A stretch of DNA of 64,000 nt, from contig NC_053120.1 of the NCBI RefSeq assembly GCF_010015445.1, positions 18,688,308 through 18,752,307 on the forward strand. Direction: 5' to 3'. Both the position numbers and the translations under genes were made by a program. The stretch comes from Perca fluviatilis (taxonomy: Eukaryota; Chordata; Actinopteri; Perciformes; Percidae). The notes under the pieces are model-generated. The model ran no database searches. It was not told where the DNA came from and saw only the letters and a program-made list of their open reading frames with translations. Below, in pieces: positions 44,201 to 55,183 of the stretch (positions are counted from its first letter, which is position 1; each line of letters opens with the position of its first letter).

Positions 44201-45229
44201 TATGAATCTGTGCGCACGGTTTAGTTTTTTTTATCAGCTGACCCCGAGGGGGGCTCCGTGTGAATCAACCCCACTGATGATAGGCTTACTGGCCCATAGC
44301 TAAATTAGTCACTAAGATCCACAGATACAGTTAATTCTAAGGATTCACTGTGCCACATGTATTTTTTACATTAATACATGATTTATAAAACTATGCCAAC
44401 AATTATTATTTTATTAGCATATTCTATGCACTAAATAGGTATGTATAAAGGCTTTAGGCCGCCCTACACGTTATTGTAGGTCCAGCTTAATATGCAACTT
44501 AATTTTATACAATATATGTAGTAGGGGTCCCTGATCCGTCTTTCTTTTACTTAAGGGGTCCTTGGCTTAAAAAACCTTGAAGACCCCGTGCACTAGACCA
44601 ATGGCCACGGAGCAGGACTGTGACACAGTGGACTTGAAAGGTTACAAATTGTGACAATAAATGTACTAAAGATGGTTAGGAATGTATTGAAAGTATTGCT
44701 GCCATGATTAGCCATTGTTTATGCTTACCATATGCACTGAAACTATATGTTTGAGGTGTCCTGATGATCATTTTAATGAGCCCCTGCCAGCCAATAAGAA
44801 ATAACTATTTCTCATGGCCATTTAATAATCTAGGTGCTATTTAGACTTTTAACATTTTCAGGCAGCGTAAGTTTTACATGATGACTAAATAGAATTAAAA
44901 AAAAAACCTTGTCCCTTTTTTTGACAAAACCAGTAAAGAATTCCAGCAAAACCGACATCTCAGCGATTCATCTTCAGCCCGTCTTTGGTGATACACCTCC
45001 AGTGAAACCCCCCCCAGAGCCGGCCCTGGATGAACTGAGGAAGCTGAGCAGAGATCTCCTGGCCATACGCCTCCAGGTAGACAAACACTTCCAGGGGAGT
45101 GAAACCTCGCAGGAATGGCAAATGATCGGGATAGTGATCGACCGTCTGCTGTTTGGCTTGTACATTGTCTTCATCGCTGTCAGCTTCATCACCATCATAT
45201 GTCTCTGGAGCAAACATTATGCAGCATGA
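27586..45229 (+). CDS. 5-HT3 receptor-like Cys-loop channel subunit, gene 4
   Basis: Exons: 1a 27586-27640 or 1b 29123-29177, then 36155-36315, 36446-36490, 37297-37403, 37833-38002, 38175-38335, 39188-39398, 41111-41320, 44934-45229 (TGA). The joined 1416 nt gives 471 residues. The leader is [19 protein letters not shown], and both first exons end in phase 1. Other features are an N terminus with one Cys (SLNC), loop [11 protein letters not shown] (the family NE is replaced by AE), a Cys-loop with [23 protein letters not shown], a TM1-TM2 exon close to genes 1 and 2 with Asp at -1' and 20' of M2, a basic stretch PRKKKS after TM3, a proline-rich PPVKPPPEP before the MA helix, and an intact TM4. 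Loop B has no Trp. Gene 5 is its recent duplicate. Introns 1 and 8 are swollen by insertions absent from gene 5. Confidence 0.9.
29123..29177 (+). CDS. Alternative first exon 1b of gene 4
   Basis: It encodes [18 protein letters not shown] plus the first base of the next codon and ends in CAAG|gtaagg, exactly like exon 1a at 27586-27640. Three of 18 residues differ from exon 1a. Start, reading frame and donor are all intact, so either copy can splice to 36155. Exon 1b is nearer to exon 2. Confidence 0.75.
29265..30140 (-). mobile_element. LINE 3' fragment
   Basis: The minus-strand frame 29745-29458 encodes a fragment with [13 protein letters not shown] and a short following tail, typical of the extreme C terminus of L2-like fish LINE reverse-transcriptase ORFs. 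Downstream on the minus strand comes a T/A-rich 3' region ending near 29265. In unit B the corresponding sequence (near 51455-51475) lacks the insert. Confidence 0.6.
30234..30291 (-). pseudogene. Inverted ghost of the loop A exon (exon 4) of gene 4
   Basis: The reverse complement of this stretch matches the middle of exon 4 (37323-37380) apart from a few substitutions. It encodes the region around [15 protein letters not shown] with the Cys codon changed. It is cut at its right end by the 3' end of a minus-strand LINE. The rest of the inverted segment, matching the intron just before exon 4, is at about 34707-34850, on the far side of the LINE nest. Confidence 0.8.
30292..34470 (-). pseudogene. 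Decayed non-LTR retrotransposon, endonuclease plus reverse transcriptase
   Basis: Reading on the minus strand from about 34470, the protein starts with [11 protein letters not shown] (about 34390-34435), continues after an interruption with FCSTETWL (about 32690), and then shows an APE-type endonuclease with GDFNSCD and SDHNVI (32618-32139). Linker pieces follow (32046-31617), then a reverse transcriptase with MDFSSAF and the decayed catalytic motif KHVDDMAL in place of FADD (31176-30586). The 3' end lies at 30292. Several frameshifts and stops and the altered catalytic box show it is inactive. It split the inverted exon 4 copy, and a plus-strand L2-type LINE is inserted into its endonuclease region. 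Confidence 0.8.
32734..34158 (+). CDS. L2-type LINE reverse transcriptase, 5'-truncated ORF
   Basis: An uninterrupted frame of 474 codons. Recognisable reverse-transcriptase blocks are [67 protein letters not shown] and the catalytic FADDVQIY, followed by the L2/Maui-like C-terminal segment [13 protein letters not shown]. The listed start is only the first ATG in an already truncated copy; the endonuclease domain is missing. Downstream, 34355-34385 carries the repeated tail TTGACC(T), usual for L2-clade 3' ends. It is the youngest layer of the nest. With no endonuclease it is unlikely to move by itself. Confidence 0.88.
   Translation: MINMSLSTGSVPAAFKKAIVQPLLKKHNLDSSVLSNYRPVSKLPFLSKILEKVAYTQLLLHLKSNNIFEKFQSGFKSCHSTETALLKVFNDLLLISDKGSSAVLVLLDLTAAFDTVDHKILLSRLECCAGFKGTALEWFRSYLTDRSFSVNLGPFYSRKAPINSGVPQGSILGPVLFSLYMLPMGSIFQKYNISFHCFADDVQIYLPLNSKTNSSEALSNCLREIKDWMSLNFLHLNDKKTEIITFGEPDISDLNSALGPLLYNYSPCVKSLGVIIDSSFKLDKQISAVVRTSFFQLRLLGKVKLYLPQSQLEKVVHALITNRLDYCNSLYYGLDQSSVRRLQLVQNAAARLLTGKKRFDHITPVLSSLHWLPITLRIHFKILLFVFKSLNGLAPSYLADMLILHTPVRALRSNDQLLLKCPRSRLKTRGDRAFSVAGPKLWNPLPLNIKAASSIESFKSLLKTHLFDMAFITS
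34600..35375 (-). mobile_element. hAT-type transposon fragment with BED zinc finger
   Basis: The minus-strand frame 35132-34908 contains [13 protein letters not shown] followed by H-x4[13 protein letters not shown], a BED-type zinc finger (Cys-x2-Cys, His, His) as at the N terminus of hAT transposases and ZBED proteins. The outer end near 35375 reads TAGGGATGCACCGAATCC on the minus strand, a common hAT terminus. No catalytic domain is visible. Part of this interval (34707-34850) is instead the inverted gene 4 intron copy, so the left boundary is approximate. Confidence 0.6.
36760..37075. repeat. Intronic repeat shared by genes 4 and 5
   Basis: The sequence from about CGCTTTGCCGGACCATTTG to CAGCACCGGAGCAATCCC lies just before the loop A exon and reappears at about 52365-52665 in gene 5 at the same place. 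It looks like an old dispersed element that was present before the duplication. No coding frame. Confidence 0.5.
39603..40637. mobile_element. Inverted-repeat DNA element in gene 4 intron 7
   Basis: The ends ACGGAGCCCCCCTGGTCCCA and TGGGACCAGGGGGGCTCCGT are exact inverted repeats. Further inward, blocks based on ATCTCGTGGCC recur. A smaller inverted pair (TGTTTGGCAGATCGGCACG against its complement near 40455-40485) suggests a second element nested inside at about 39950-40490. Gene 5 lacks the insertion at the corresponding position (about 55290). Confidence 0.75.
41446..42100. mobile_element. TTAA-flanked DNA element, inverted copy of that at 4271-4962
   Basis: The ends TTAAAGCGCCCATATTAT and CATAATATGGGCACTTTAA are inverted repeats, and the interior matches 4271-4962 in reverse orientation. 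The homologous point in gene 5 (56079-56082) reads acatTTAAtgg with a single TTAA. The insertion therefore came after the duplication and used a TTAA target. Confidence 0.9.
42615..42652. repeat. (TATC)n microsatellite
   Basis: About nine TATC units, with one TATT interruption, in intron 8 of gene 4. The corresponding place in gene 5 (about 56820) has different sequence. Confidence 0.9.
42718..44259. mobile_element. hAT-like insertion with 8-bp target duplication in gene 4
   Basis: The two ends are inverted over about 200 bp: ACGGAGCCCCCTTGGGGTCA at the left and TGACCCCGAGGGGGGCTCCG at the right. The flanks share TGTGAATC (42709-42716 and 44259-44266), while gene 5 has one copy at about 56972-56979. 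Inside, at about 43636-43945, is a further inverted pair built on CCTTGTGTTGTCCTTCGGGTC. The ends resemble those of the element at 39603, which suggests one family. No transposase frame is seen. Confidence 0.75.
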
Positions 45230-48200
45230 TTTAACCACAGGGTTATACGCATGATTGACATATCAGCAGATTATATGCTGTATTCTGAGATGTGGCACAT
45301 GTTGATAACTCTGTTGATAACTCTGTTATCAACATGTGGAATACACAGGATACAATGTAAGTTTCTGGATCTTGAGAGTTGTATTTGTCAAAGATTTGAA
45401 GAACATGGATTTTCATATATACAGATGACGTTTTAGATTTACATGCCTTCATTTCTCCTTGCATTGACTACTGTCTGCCACCAACCAAAATTGTGGTGAA
45501 AGTTGCTAAACAAATGTTTTAAACCCTTGTGTTGGCTTCCCGTCAATCATGCAAAGTTTTGTTTTTCTGGGTCAAAATTTGAAATAAAAACTTTTTTCCC
45601 CAACGTTTTGGTTGTCTTTTTTGACACTTTCGTTGCTTTTTCCAATGTTTTTGTGATTTTTTTTTTGACATTTTTGTCACTTTTCCCAATGTTTTGGAAG
45701 CTTTTCCAGATTTTTTTGTCACTTTTTCGATGTTTTTGTTGATTTTGTTTGTTTTCTCCCCACATTTTTAAAGCTTTTTCCAATGTTTTGGTCACTTTTT
45801 TCAATGTTCTTGTATCAGTTCTTTTTTAGATGCTATATAATTGAATAAAACACCCAAATTCAATGAAGGTAGTGAAGGAGGAGCATTGTAGGGAACCATC
45901 CACGTTATTTTTTTGGTGACAATTTGATTGAAAGAAAACCCAAATTTCTGATATAGAAACTTTTTGAAAATTGGTCAAATTTGAACCGAGGACAACAGGA
46001 GGGTTAAGAGTGTACAACCATATAGCGGCTCTGTGAGGTGTACTGTACTCAGTGCTTAGCAGGTAATGTCCCATAGTAATGTCCAACATGTTCACCATCT
46101 TAGTTTAGGAGGATAGCATGCTAACATGTTTTCAATTAGCACTAAACACAATGTAAAGCTGAGGCTGATGTCATTAGTTTAGCAAATATTTGGTCATGGA
46201 AAATGTTGACTTGATGATGACATTAGATAAAGAGTTAAGGATTCACCAAAGTTCTTACAGTTCATCCTGAGAGGGACGTGAATGTTTGCACCAAATCGTA
46301 TAGCTATCCATCCAACAGTTATTGAGAGATGTTTGAGTTTCACTCAAAACCACATGGCTGTATGGCTAACAAAAAAGAAAAGCAGTTGGCCTGCTGGTAA
46401 TGAAGAAGAATGTTTGTAATTTGGTAGAAGTTGTTGTTCTGATAATATGACCATGACACTGATTTATTTTCAATGTAATTTGTATTAAATCTAAAACAGC
46501 TTAGGAGCTACACCAAGCAGCAGGCCTACATATGTTATTGCATATTTAAACTAGGGATAAACAGTCAATCTTAAAAACATGCACTAAAGAATATGCACAT
46601 GGCAGCTGTAAACATTGAAATGTCTTTTAAAAAGCCAGTCAGCATTCACAGGGTAAAAGAACAACTAACTTGTAATAAACCACCTGTAGGGCCTAACTGT
46701 GTTTGTGCTTTAAATCTGATATTTCTCTACTGATTACGGAGTTTTAATAACAGCATAAAACCAAAAATTGCCCATAGTTCAACAGCAGAGCACATAATGC
46801 TGGAGAACAGAACAGATTGAAGCTCCCACGGGTGGAGGTGTTAAAAAATAAGATGGGTGAGTGGTTACCGGAGGTGTGGAACAACAAGTCCTGTGCTGTC
46901 CTAGGTATATTAGTACTAGATCCAAATGCAACAATATGTATATGTGTGCGCATGTTTTGTCCAGTTTTATTTATTTACAGTATTTGTGAGGATCAAATGT
47001 TACGGGGCAGGTAATTGTTCATGAAGGTTTTTAAAATAATAGTAGTAAAATTGAAGGTCTAAACACATTTGCAATATTGCAATTTAAGATACGAGTTTGA
47101 GAACTTCGTTTGAGGTTTCTATTAAATTACGCCAACAAACTTGTTTTAATGAGGTAACTAAATGTGCATTATAACCATGTTTAATGGTGACAAGGCTACA
47201 ACCTAAAAAAAATCTCTTTTTTTCAATTGTTTCTGAAATCATAACTATATACTGTAGGTTGCCTCTCATTATAACATGTATACTACAAACCCTAAATCAT
47301 CCAGATCATTGTCTACAATGTATTTTTTTTTTTAACTGGTCTTAAAACAAGCCACTATAAAGGTTTTTCAGATAGTAGGCCCACTTTGATTTCCCTGCAC
47401 ATTATGTTTTTATAATGATATTTAGGTCATTTAATCATTAGTTCATGATGAATAAAAATGTTTGAGGTTGAGTTCTATTGAAATATTGTCATATATATCC
47501 ACTAGATGGTGCCATCAATTGATGGTTGGACTTTTGAGGTATTTCAGTATTTCCATTTTCTGATACTTTGTACTTTACTTTTTACTCCACTACATTTATT
47601 TGATAACTTCTTTAACTTTGCAGAATCAGATTAATAATACAAAATATAGATTAAGATAAGACTTTATTCATCCAATTATATAATGCACATTATTCTGAAA
47701 TAGGAATTTTGGATGCTTATACTCTATTTCAGTTATGCATGCCTTTAACGATCTGAGTACATCCATCACTGTGCTAAATTAATACATTTTATTTTACACA
47801 CAAGGTACCCCCAGGTTTCCACAAGTTAAATTTAAGACTTTTTAAAGACCTTTTTTAATACCATTTAGAAAGAAATGTAATACCAACTTCATGAACATAC
47901 TGGCAAAAGTATGTAGGATATAATGGAATATCAGACAGGATTTTAGGCTATAAAACTAATTGTTTACCAAGTACTCAAACTTAATACAACATATATTGTG
48001 GTACTCAATACATACATGCTTTGTGACAAAACAATGAAGGAGTCATTTATTAAGAAAGAAATTGAAATGTTAGACCTTTGTGAACGAAATTTCTTCAGAG
48101 AAGACTTTCTAAAGAAATTTAAGACTTTTAAGGCCTTATTTTTCAAATATATTCAAGACATTTTAAAGACTTTTAAGACCCAGCAGGTACCCTGTACACA

Positions 48201-49918
48201 ATAGAAAGAGGGTGGAAATAGTTTTTTTTTTTCTTGTTGTTCAGCATGCTTTGATGACAAAGTCAGTGGTGCCTTACTGCACACTCATTGCATATGTAGT
48301 GGTTACTGAAGATAATATACTGTTTTTGTTCCTCACATCTTATAAAAACTGAGAAGTACTTGATCAGTTATATATCAGATATATCTATACAACAGATTGT
48401 GCCAAATAGTACAGTATGATTAAGTGAACTGGCAGCTTAGTTGAATGAAGAAAAAATCAAAATGTAGTCTTTTTCAACGATCTTCAGTTTAGAGCTAAAA
48501 TGATTGGTCAATTAATCTGCAACTATTGTAATAATCAATTAGCTGTTTAACTTGTTTTTCAAACACAAATGCCAAACATCCAGTGGTTCCAGGTTCTCAA
48601 ATGTGAGTATTTGGCACATTTCCATATTTTACATAAAAATAAACTCAATTCTCTTTTGGGCTGTTCAAGAAGTCCCATTCGGCTCTGAATAAAAATAATT
48701 GTTAATTAGCTTAATCTTTTTGACTCAACTTTTCTATCGGCACACAAAAAAATAACCCTCAACAGTCTGGCTAGTATTTTATTGTCAACATACTTTGAGA
48801 ACAAAGACAAATTGACACAACCAATAATTTTTAATAATAGACACTTTAATCTGTAGTGCACTTTAAACCTCTGCACACCTCCATGTTAAAGGCAGTCCAA
48901 AGACAATCCATCTGCTGAGTTGAGGAGGCTTTTCAGTGGAGTCGGTCGGTCACTTCATTTAGGAGCCGTGAGCTGAAGAGCTCAGTGTTTTCTTTAAAAA
49001 CCGCCTGGTTCAAACTAAAGACACAGAGGCAGCTTATCTCTTTAATACTCCTCCGTGAGGCCGTAGGGAAATGAATATCACATGATTTGCTTTAAGTAGT
49101 GTCTCAGGAGTGTTTACCTCGTGAGTATAAGTACTCTTGAGACTAATCCATTAATAGCTTGGTACACATAAAATTGTACTTAGAACTGAAATCCAGGGTA
49201 AACGTTTTGATAAAATGCAGATTTGTTTTCCCACAACTTTATACCCATCATTAACTATGACATTAACTTCATAGATTATTTTTCCCCCAACATACTCTGG
49301 TGGTTAATATAACTCTCTACAGGGCCACTAAATAGATTAAACCCTAGAAGTAAAACCAGCCTCAAGAAAAATAAAAATAAAGTCCAGTTAAGCCGTAACA
49401 AAAGTGAGGTCTTTAAAATATATACTAGACAAGTGGTTTCCAGACTTTAGGGGTCCCAAGAACAACCTGATGGGTCACCAAATGATTTTAAGTGCCAGAA
49501 AGAAAGATAGAAAAAAATGTTATGTAAAGTTTCTCATTTTCTTCTGGCTTCCCCACAATTTCTGCTTTATTCCTATGAAATACTGAATACTTTTTATTTT
49601 GGGGGCCTCTAAAAATCCTTCAAATAAATACCAGGCTAGATGTTTCCCTCTGTTTCCAGTCTCTATGCTATGCTAACATAAGCTAACCAGCTGCTGGGCC
49701 CAGCTACATATTTGCCAAGAACCTGATATTCTTTAAAGTGCCAATAAGGTTGGGAACCACTGTAAACTAAGATCTGTTGGAGGAGAAACCCCATTTAAGC
49801 ATGAAGAATTGGAGTACAAGAGGTGATGATGAAGGTGAAGGTTCTTAAAAAGGACATCAGAAAAATGCCCAAAGAGTGAAGTCCCAACACTACACACCAC
49901 AACAACAGCAGACACCTC
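45230..49918. other. 3' flank of gene 4, end of unit A
   Basis: No gene recognised. About 45519-46006 is a TTAA-ended element (AACCCTTGTGTTG left, GGACAACAGGAGGGTTAA right) that is also present at 58338-58766 and therefore predates the duplication. About 46200-46370 and 46815-46890 are dispersed repeats. A segment of about 1.05 kb at 47580-48645 has no counterpart in unit B, so it is either an insertion here or a deletion there. The interval ends at the duplication junction. Confidence 0.6.
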
Positions 49919-49919
49919 G

Positions 49920-50012
49920 ACTTACTGCTCTTCCGGATCTATCTGCTGCTCATTTCACGTTACGCCCTGGTCATCATCTGCATGTGGTGCATCTGGATCC
50001 GCCAGACCTAGG
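49920..50012 (+). pseudogene. Orphan TM4 fragment of gene 3's last exon
   Basis: It matches 24067-24158 and encodes [20 protein letters not shown] followed by MWCIWIRQT and the same TAG. One Cys codon is changed to Arg. It has no acceptor, MA helix or upstream exons, because the duplication started inside this exon. It marks the left edge of unit B. Confidence 0.9.
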
Positions 50013-51327
50013 ATAAATTCAGGGACATTTCATAGGATGTTTAAGTAGCAAATTACTAAAAGGTGAAGCAAAGCCTTGGACAACACGTATTACTTATTTC
50101 TGTCACGTTTCTTTTCTGACTCTATTGAATACTAATTTTATTGGGAAAATTATTGAGAAATATGTTATTAACTTCTTTAATGTAAATAGCCTGATGGACA
50201 AAAGCCAATCTGGCTTCCACCCACAACACAGCATCCACTTCTAGTGTGGTAGGGTTATTTGGTACTGTGTTCAGTTGGTTTTAGGTCACATCTCTAAAGC
50301 AGGGGCTATGTGGTTGCCATTGGTGATCATAAATCTGAGTGGAGTCCCCCAGGGATTGATTCTCAGGCTTCTGTTATTCAACCTGTATGATCCATGCTAA
50401 ATAATGCAAGACTGAAATATAACTCCAGTATTTGCTAATGTCCGTCTATTGGACGGATTGTCATGGAACTTTGTACAGACATCCATGATCCACAGCTGAT
50501 GAATCTTAATGACTGATGATTATCTCTTGTGCCACCAGCAGGTCAAAATTTTCCCTTTTAAAATATCTCACAATCTACTGAATCGATTGGCACGTTTTGT
50601 TCAGACATTCACAGACTTTGGTGATTCCCTAATTTTTCCTCTAGTGCCACCATGAGGTTGACATTTGTGGTTTTGAGTGAAACTCAACAACTCTCTTCTA
50701 GTGCATGTATTGCCATGACATTTGTTGCAGACATATGGCCTATGTGCCCCCTCAAGATTAATTGTAATAATCTTTTATCTTGTACAATAATTAGGTCAAA
50801 ATTTGGTTTACAATAGTGTATAATAAAAAAAAACAACTGTAAAACTCATGGCATTCCCATCAGCATGAGCTGTAGTGCTAATTAAGAAATGTGAGCATGC
50901 ATAACTAAGCAAAGCATACTTTGTGTGCAGTTCCCCAGTAGGTAAATTGACACAAAAACTAGTCAAGTGCATACTGTTGTGTTTGCCTTGACCTCAGCTG
51001 TCACGAATACAAGTTGTTGACACATCTGATCCTCATGAAGAGGATTCAAAAGCCTGTTGTACAATCCAAAAATGCATTATGCAAACACAGACATCAGATG
51101 AGTGGATCTCTGCAAGCAACTGGGAATACCCCAAAGGCTTACAGTAAGTCATGCTACAGTCTACCATATTCTAGAGCCAATATTAGCTTCTGGAGGACGT
51201 CAGACATTTTATTTAATTAGTGATAAATTAATGTTGCTTCAGCAGAACAGCATAATCTCATCGAGCAGACTGATAACATTTTTGTTTTGTAATCTGAGGC
51301 ATATGTAAAAGGATTAAAAGACTGAAA
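50013..51327. other. Unit B copy of the gene 3 to gene 4 spacer
   Basis: Collinear with 24159-25446 and then 27482-27585, with small indels. It contains the same decayed reverse-transcriptase fragment (about 50190-50410). It has a clean empty site TAA at 51229-51231 where unit A carries the 2-kb PIF/Harbinger-like insertion. No gene. Confidence 0.7.
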
Positions 51328-54300
51328 ATGACAGATGTAAAGCCCGCTGAGCTCATCTTCATTTGTTCCATGCTGCTTCAAGGTAAGGTGGGGAGACATT
51401 TTGACTATCCACAAAATAGGCAAAGACGATGATCTGTTAAAAGTTGGTCCTGTACAGTGGGAACCGGTTTTAAATAATCAATAATGATAAAGACTTATTT
51501 AAAATGTACTGGTTTGAACAAACAGATTAATATATGCCAACAGTTTTCTTAAATTGCATTTAATTCATTAATATAATTAATTTCATTCAAAAAGCTATTG
51601 CAACAACAGCTATTCTTCACTTCCCTGCCATCTTCAAATTGTACAGCAGATGAAAAAAGATCTGCAATGCTTCTGTGTCTATACCAATAAAAGAACTGGG
51701 ACTAAATACTTCCATGTGCATTTATATTAACTATCTCACAAATTTAGTTTTCTACTTTATCTTTAAACACAGGTTTTGTGGCATCATTGAACTGCACCAG
51801 CCCAACTCCTGAATCCTTGATTGATGCCCTTGAGAATAATGTATTCCCTAAAAAACTAGTGCGACCTGTAAAAAGCTTTTCAAGTCCAGTTAACATAACC
51901 ATTGGTATCACTGTGGTGGGAATTATAGGAGTGGTGAGTCTACAAAAACACACATCCATGCCTGCACATGAGCATGCATAACCTTTTCAATTAAGTTCAA
52001 CAGTCATTGATTCAAATTCATAATTAATCTGTATTACTGGCTTAAAACATGTCTCACCTACAGGATGAAAAATCTCAAACCCTAACAACACTCTTATGGC
52101 AAGTTCTGGTAAGTTCCTCAGAGCACTCACAAAAGCATCAATACATTTGGAAGTGTTTGACTACTTACATCCATTATGTGCAGATTTTTTGTCAAAATGT
52201 GATTGCATAAATTTTTGTTTGTAGCAAAAGAAGCACACCCAAGGTTAGGAGATGTATCTTTTTTAATTTACCACTGGGGGGCACCAAAGTCAGATATTTG
52301 TTGTATGATTTCTCTAATAATTTAAAATGAAACATGCATGTCTACTTGTTTAAATTTTCTTAGTCTCGCTTTGCCAGACCATTTGCCATTGCATTTCTTT
52401 AAACCAATCACAATCGTCTTAGGCGGTGCTAAGCACCGGACATAGCTGCTGCAAAATAGTCATGCTGAAAACTCAGATTGGACAGATAGTCTAGCTAGCT
52501 GTTTCAATTTACCCTGCAGAGATCTGAGGAGTAGTTAAACATAGTCCTCATAAATCCACCGGAGTTTAAAATTCCAACAAAAAAAAAAGTGTAAGGAAAC
52601 TGAAATCGGCGAAAATACATGCATCTGGCGGAATTTCCTGCAGCACCGGAGCAATCCCCGAAGTAAATAAATATAAACCTAAAGTTCATTGACTTGTTAT
52701 TGTTCATTAACTTGTGACGAAATAAGGTTTTGTGCAAAACCTCTTGTATTTTCTTTTTCCTAAAATGATGGTGACGGTTGGTGATGGTTTTTGGGATATA
52801 TTTCTTTGTTGTATGACATAGATGAAATGGTTACTATACATCACATCTGTGTTTTGTTTAATGTAGGAGTGGAACATAGAGGGACTGAGCTGGGATGAGG
52901 AGGAATGTGGAACTACAAGAGTCTCTGTCCCTCGAGAACAACTTTGGGTCCCAGACATCAACATCGCAGAGTAGTAAGTTAATAATCTGTGAATTCTTTC
53001 AAATTATTGTCATAATCAGAGAAAAGAGCCTTTAAGAAAAATAAAAACCTGAAATGTTAACACTTGGAAAGCAATCTTGCACTGTTTACGCTGTAAACCT
53101 CAGAGTAGAGAGGTAAACCTCCATGTAGGTACAGTATCACAGTTGTTTGATACTTTGGAGTTTAAAGGAATCTACTTTTAGTCCATTTTATGCTTAAATT
53201 GATTATTTTTTAGGTATTTTTTTACCTATAAAAAGACCAACTCATTTTATTCAAACATATAATACAAATTTTAATCAACAATGAACTGTCTGAGAGTGAT
53301 ATATAACTTCTTGTCTATGTATTCCTCGCTCCTTTTAAAATGCCTTGGATTAATTTGTTAATTACTAGTTCTAAACTTTTTTTTCTATTTATTTTTTTTC
53401 AGCATGGATGAAGACAAAGCTCCCAAAACTCCCTATGTCTACTTATACAACACAGGTCATGTATTTGATGATAAGCCACTTAGAGTGGTCAGCTCCTGCC
53501 GATTAGTAATCTACACTTTTCCCTTTGATATCCAAAACTGCTCTCTGACATTTGGACCATATCTACACTTTGGTAAGCCTGCTTAAATATACAATTCAGG
53601 TCTTAAAAAGTCTGATCTTTGAACTGTGTGACTTAAAAAAAAAAAAACACCACAGGATACAATGTAGCTATGTAAAATCAGCTGTTCAAAGCCCTTTGAA
53701 GTGTTGAAATATTGTGTGTGTGGATGGATATTAACACAAAACTTTATTTGTGGCATCTAATAACTCCAAACCAAACTGTACATTTAAATGTTATTCAAGC
53801 TACGGACATAAGGATGATTCAAGGCCTCACGTCTGAAGAGATCCTAAAGGAGTCCCAAGATGTGTTGCAGACCAATGGGGAGTGGGAGCTCGCAGGTATC
53901 AGTGTAGCTCCTTCTACTTTGGCGTTAGATGGGGGAAGCTACTCTGAGATCAAATACTATGTAAGCACATTTAACTATTCTAATTATATATTATAATTAC
54001 TTATTTTAAATTGTAATAGCTGAACATAATTCTCCACCATGCTGCGTGCATACAGTATAGAGTAATCATAGTATACAGATGTAGCTGTGAGTATAGAAGT
54101 ATTAAAATACTTAACCATTTTATACAAACAGGAACTATGTGCGCCGTCGGTTGTCAAACTGAAATTGAAGAATGAAACTGCTAATTAAATTCAGCAATGA
54201 GAAAGCTAAAAAATGTTTAGCAGTTTCATCACCATCCACAATTTTTTGAATTTTTTCCAGCTGTGAGAAAAACTTCATTTTCTTTTGTTTGTTGGAGAAT

Positions 54301-55132
54301 AGGGTCTATAAAGAGCACACACAAACATCAGGTGTTTCTTAACACACCCTTTTGAGTACTTTCTTATGTCACTTTTCTAGAGTAAAAACACTACATACTC
54401 TGTTTTACAGAAACATATGTCAATGAGAACAACTTAATTGTATGTTTGGCTGTATTCAGGACCATAGCTGCCACTAAGGAGCACCAAGACCATGTCCCCT
54501 GTATGATTTATTTTATATACATAATTGAACAGTTGACGTAACACAGTAGATAAAAGAGGAATTGTCTAAATAATCCAAACATGTTTTCTGAAAGGGTAGT
54601 GCACTGGGGGGCTTGGACTCATGGTTTGGACTGATTATTTTTATTATTCTGGCTTTTAAAATGCCATACACATCCCTCTAAAAAATGTTAAGATAATTCA
54701 TTTTGCATCCGAGTTCAGAAATAAATTAAGATAAATGCCCTGAGTATAAGTCTGACTAAAATGTTGAGGCCTACCTGAGTACCTGCGTCTCTTCCCAAGA
54801 TCATTCTGAGACGTAGGCCAGTGCTCTATGTGGTGAACCTGCTGATCCCCAGCTGCTTCCTCATCACAGTGGACCTCTTCAGCTTCCTGCTGCCTCCCCA
54901 GACTGTGGACCGCTCCTCCTTCAAGATGACCCTCATCCTGGGCTACACCGTCTTCCTGCTCATCATGAACGACCTGCTGCCTGTCACTGGGGAGACAACA
55001 CCTCTCATCAGTGAATGACACCTGTGATATTATTACTGATTTTATTTCATAGAAAGGTTGAAGGAACATGCATTCATCTTTACGAAATGCATTGCTGCAC
55101 ATATGCTTCTGAAGCTCTCATGAGCTACTCAG

Positions 55133-55183
<51 letters not shown>

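Noticed and set aside
45547..45804. Lys/Asn-rich minus-strand frame
   Set aside because: It is low-complexity sequence (repeated TTTTTCCAATGTTTTGG-like units) inside a TTAA-ended element.
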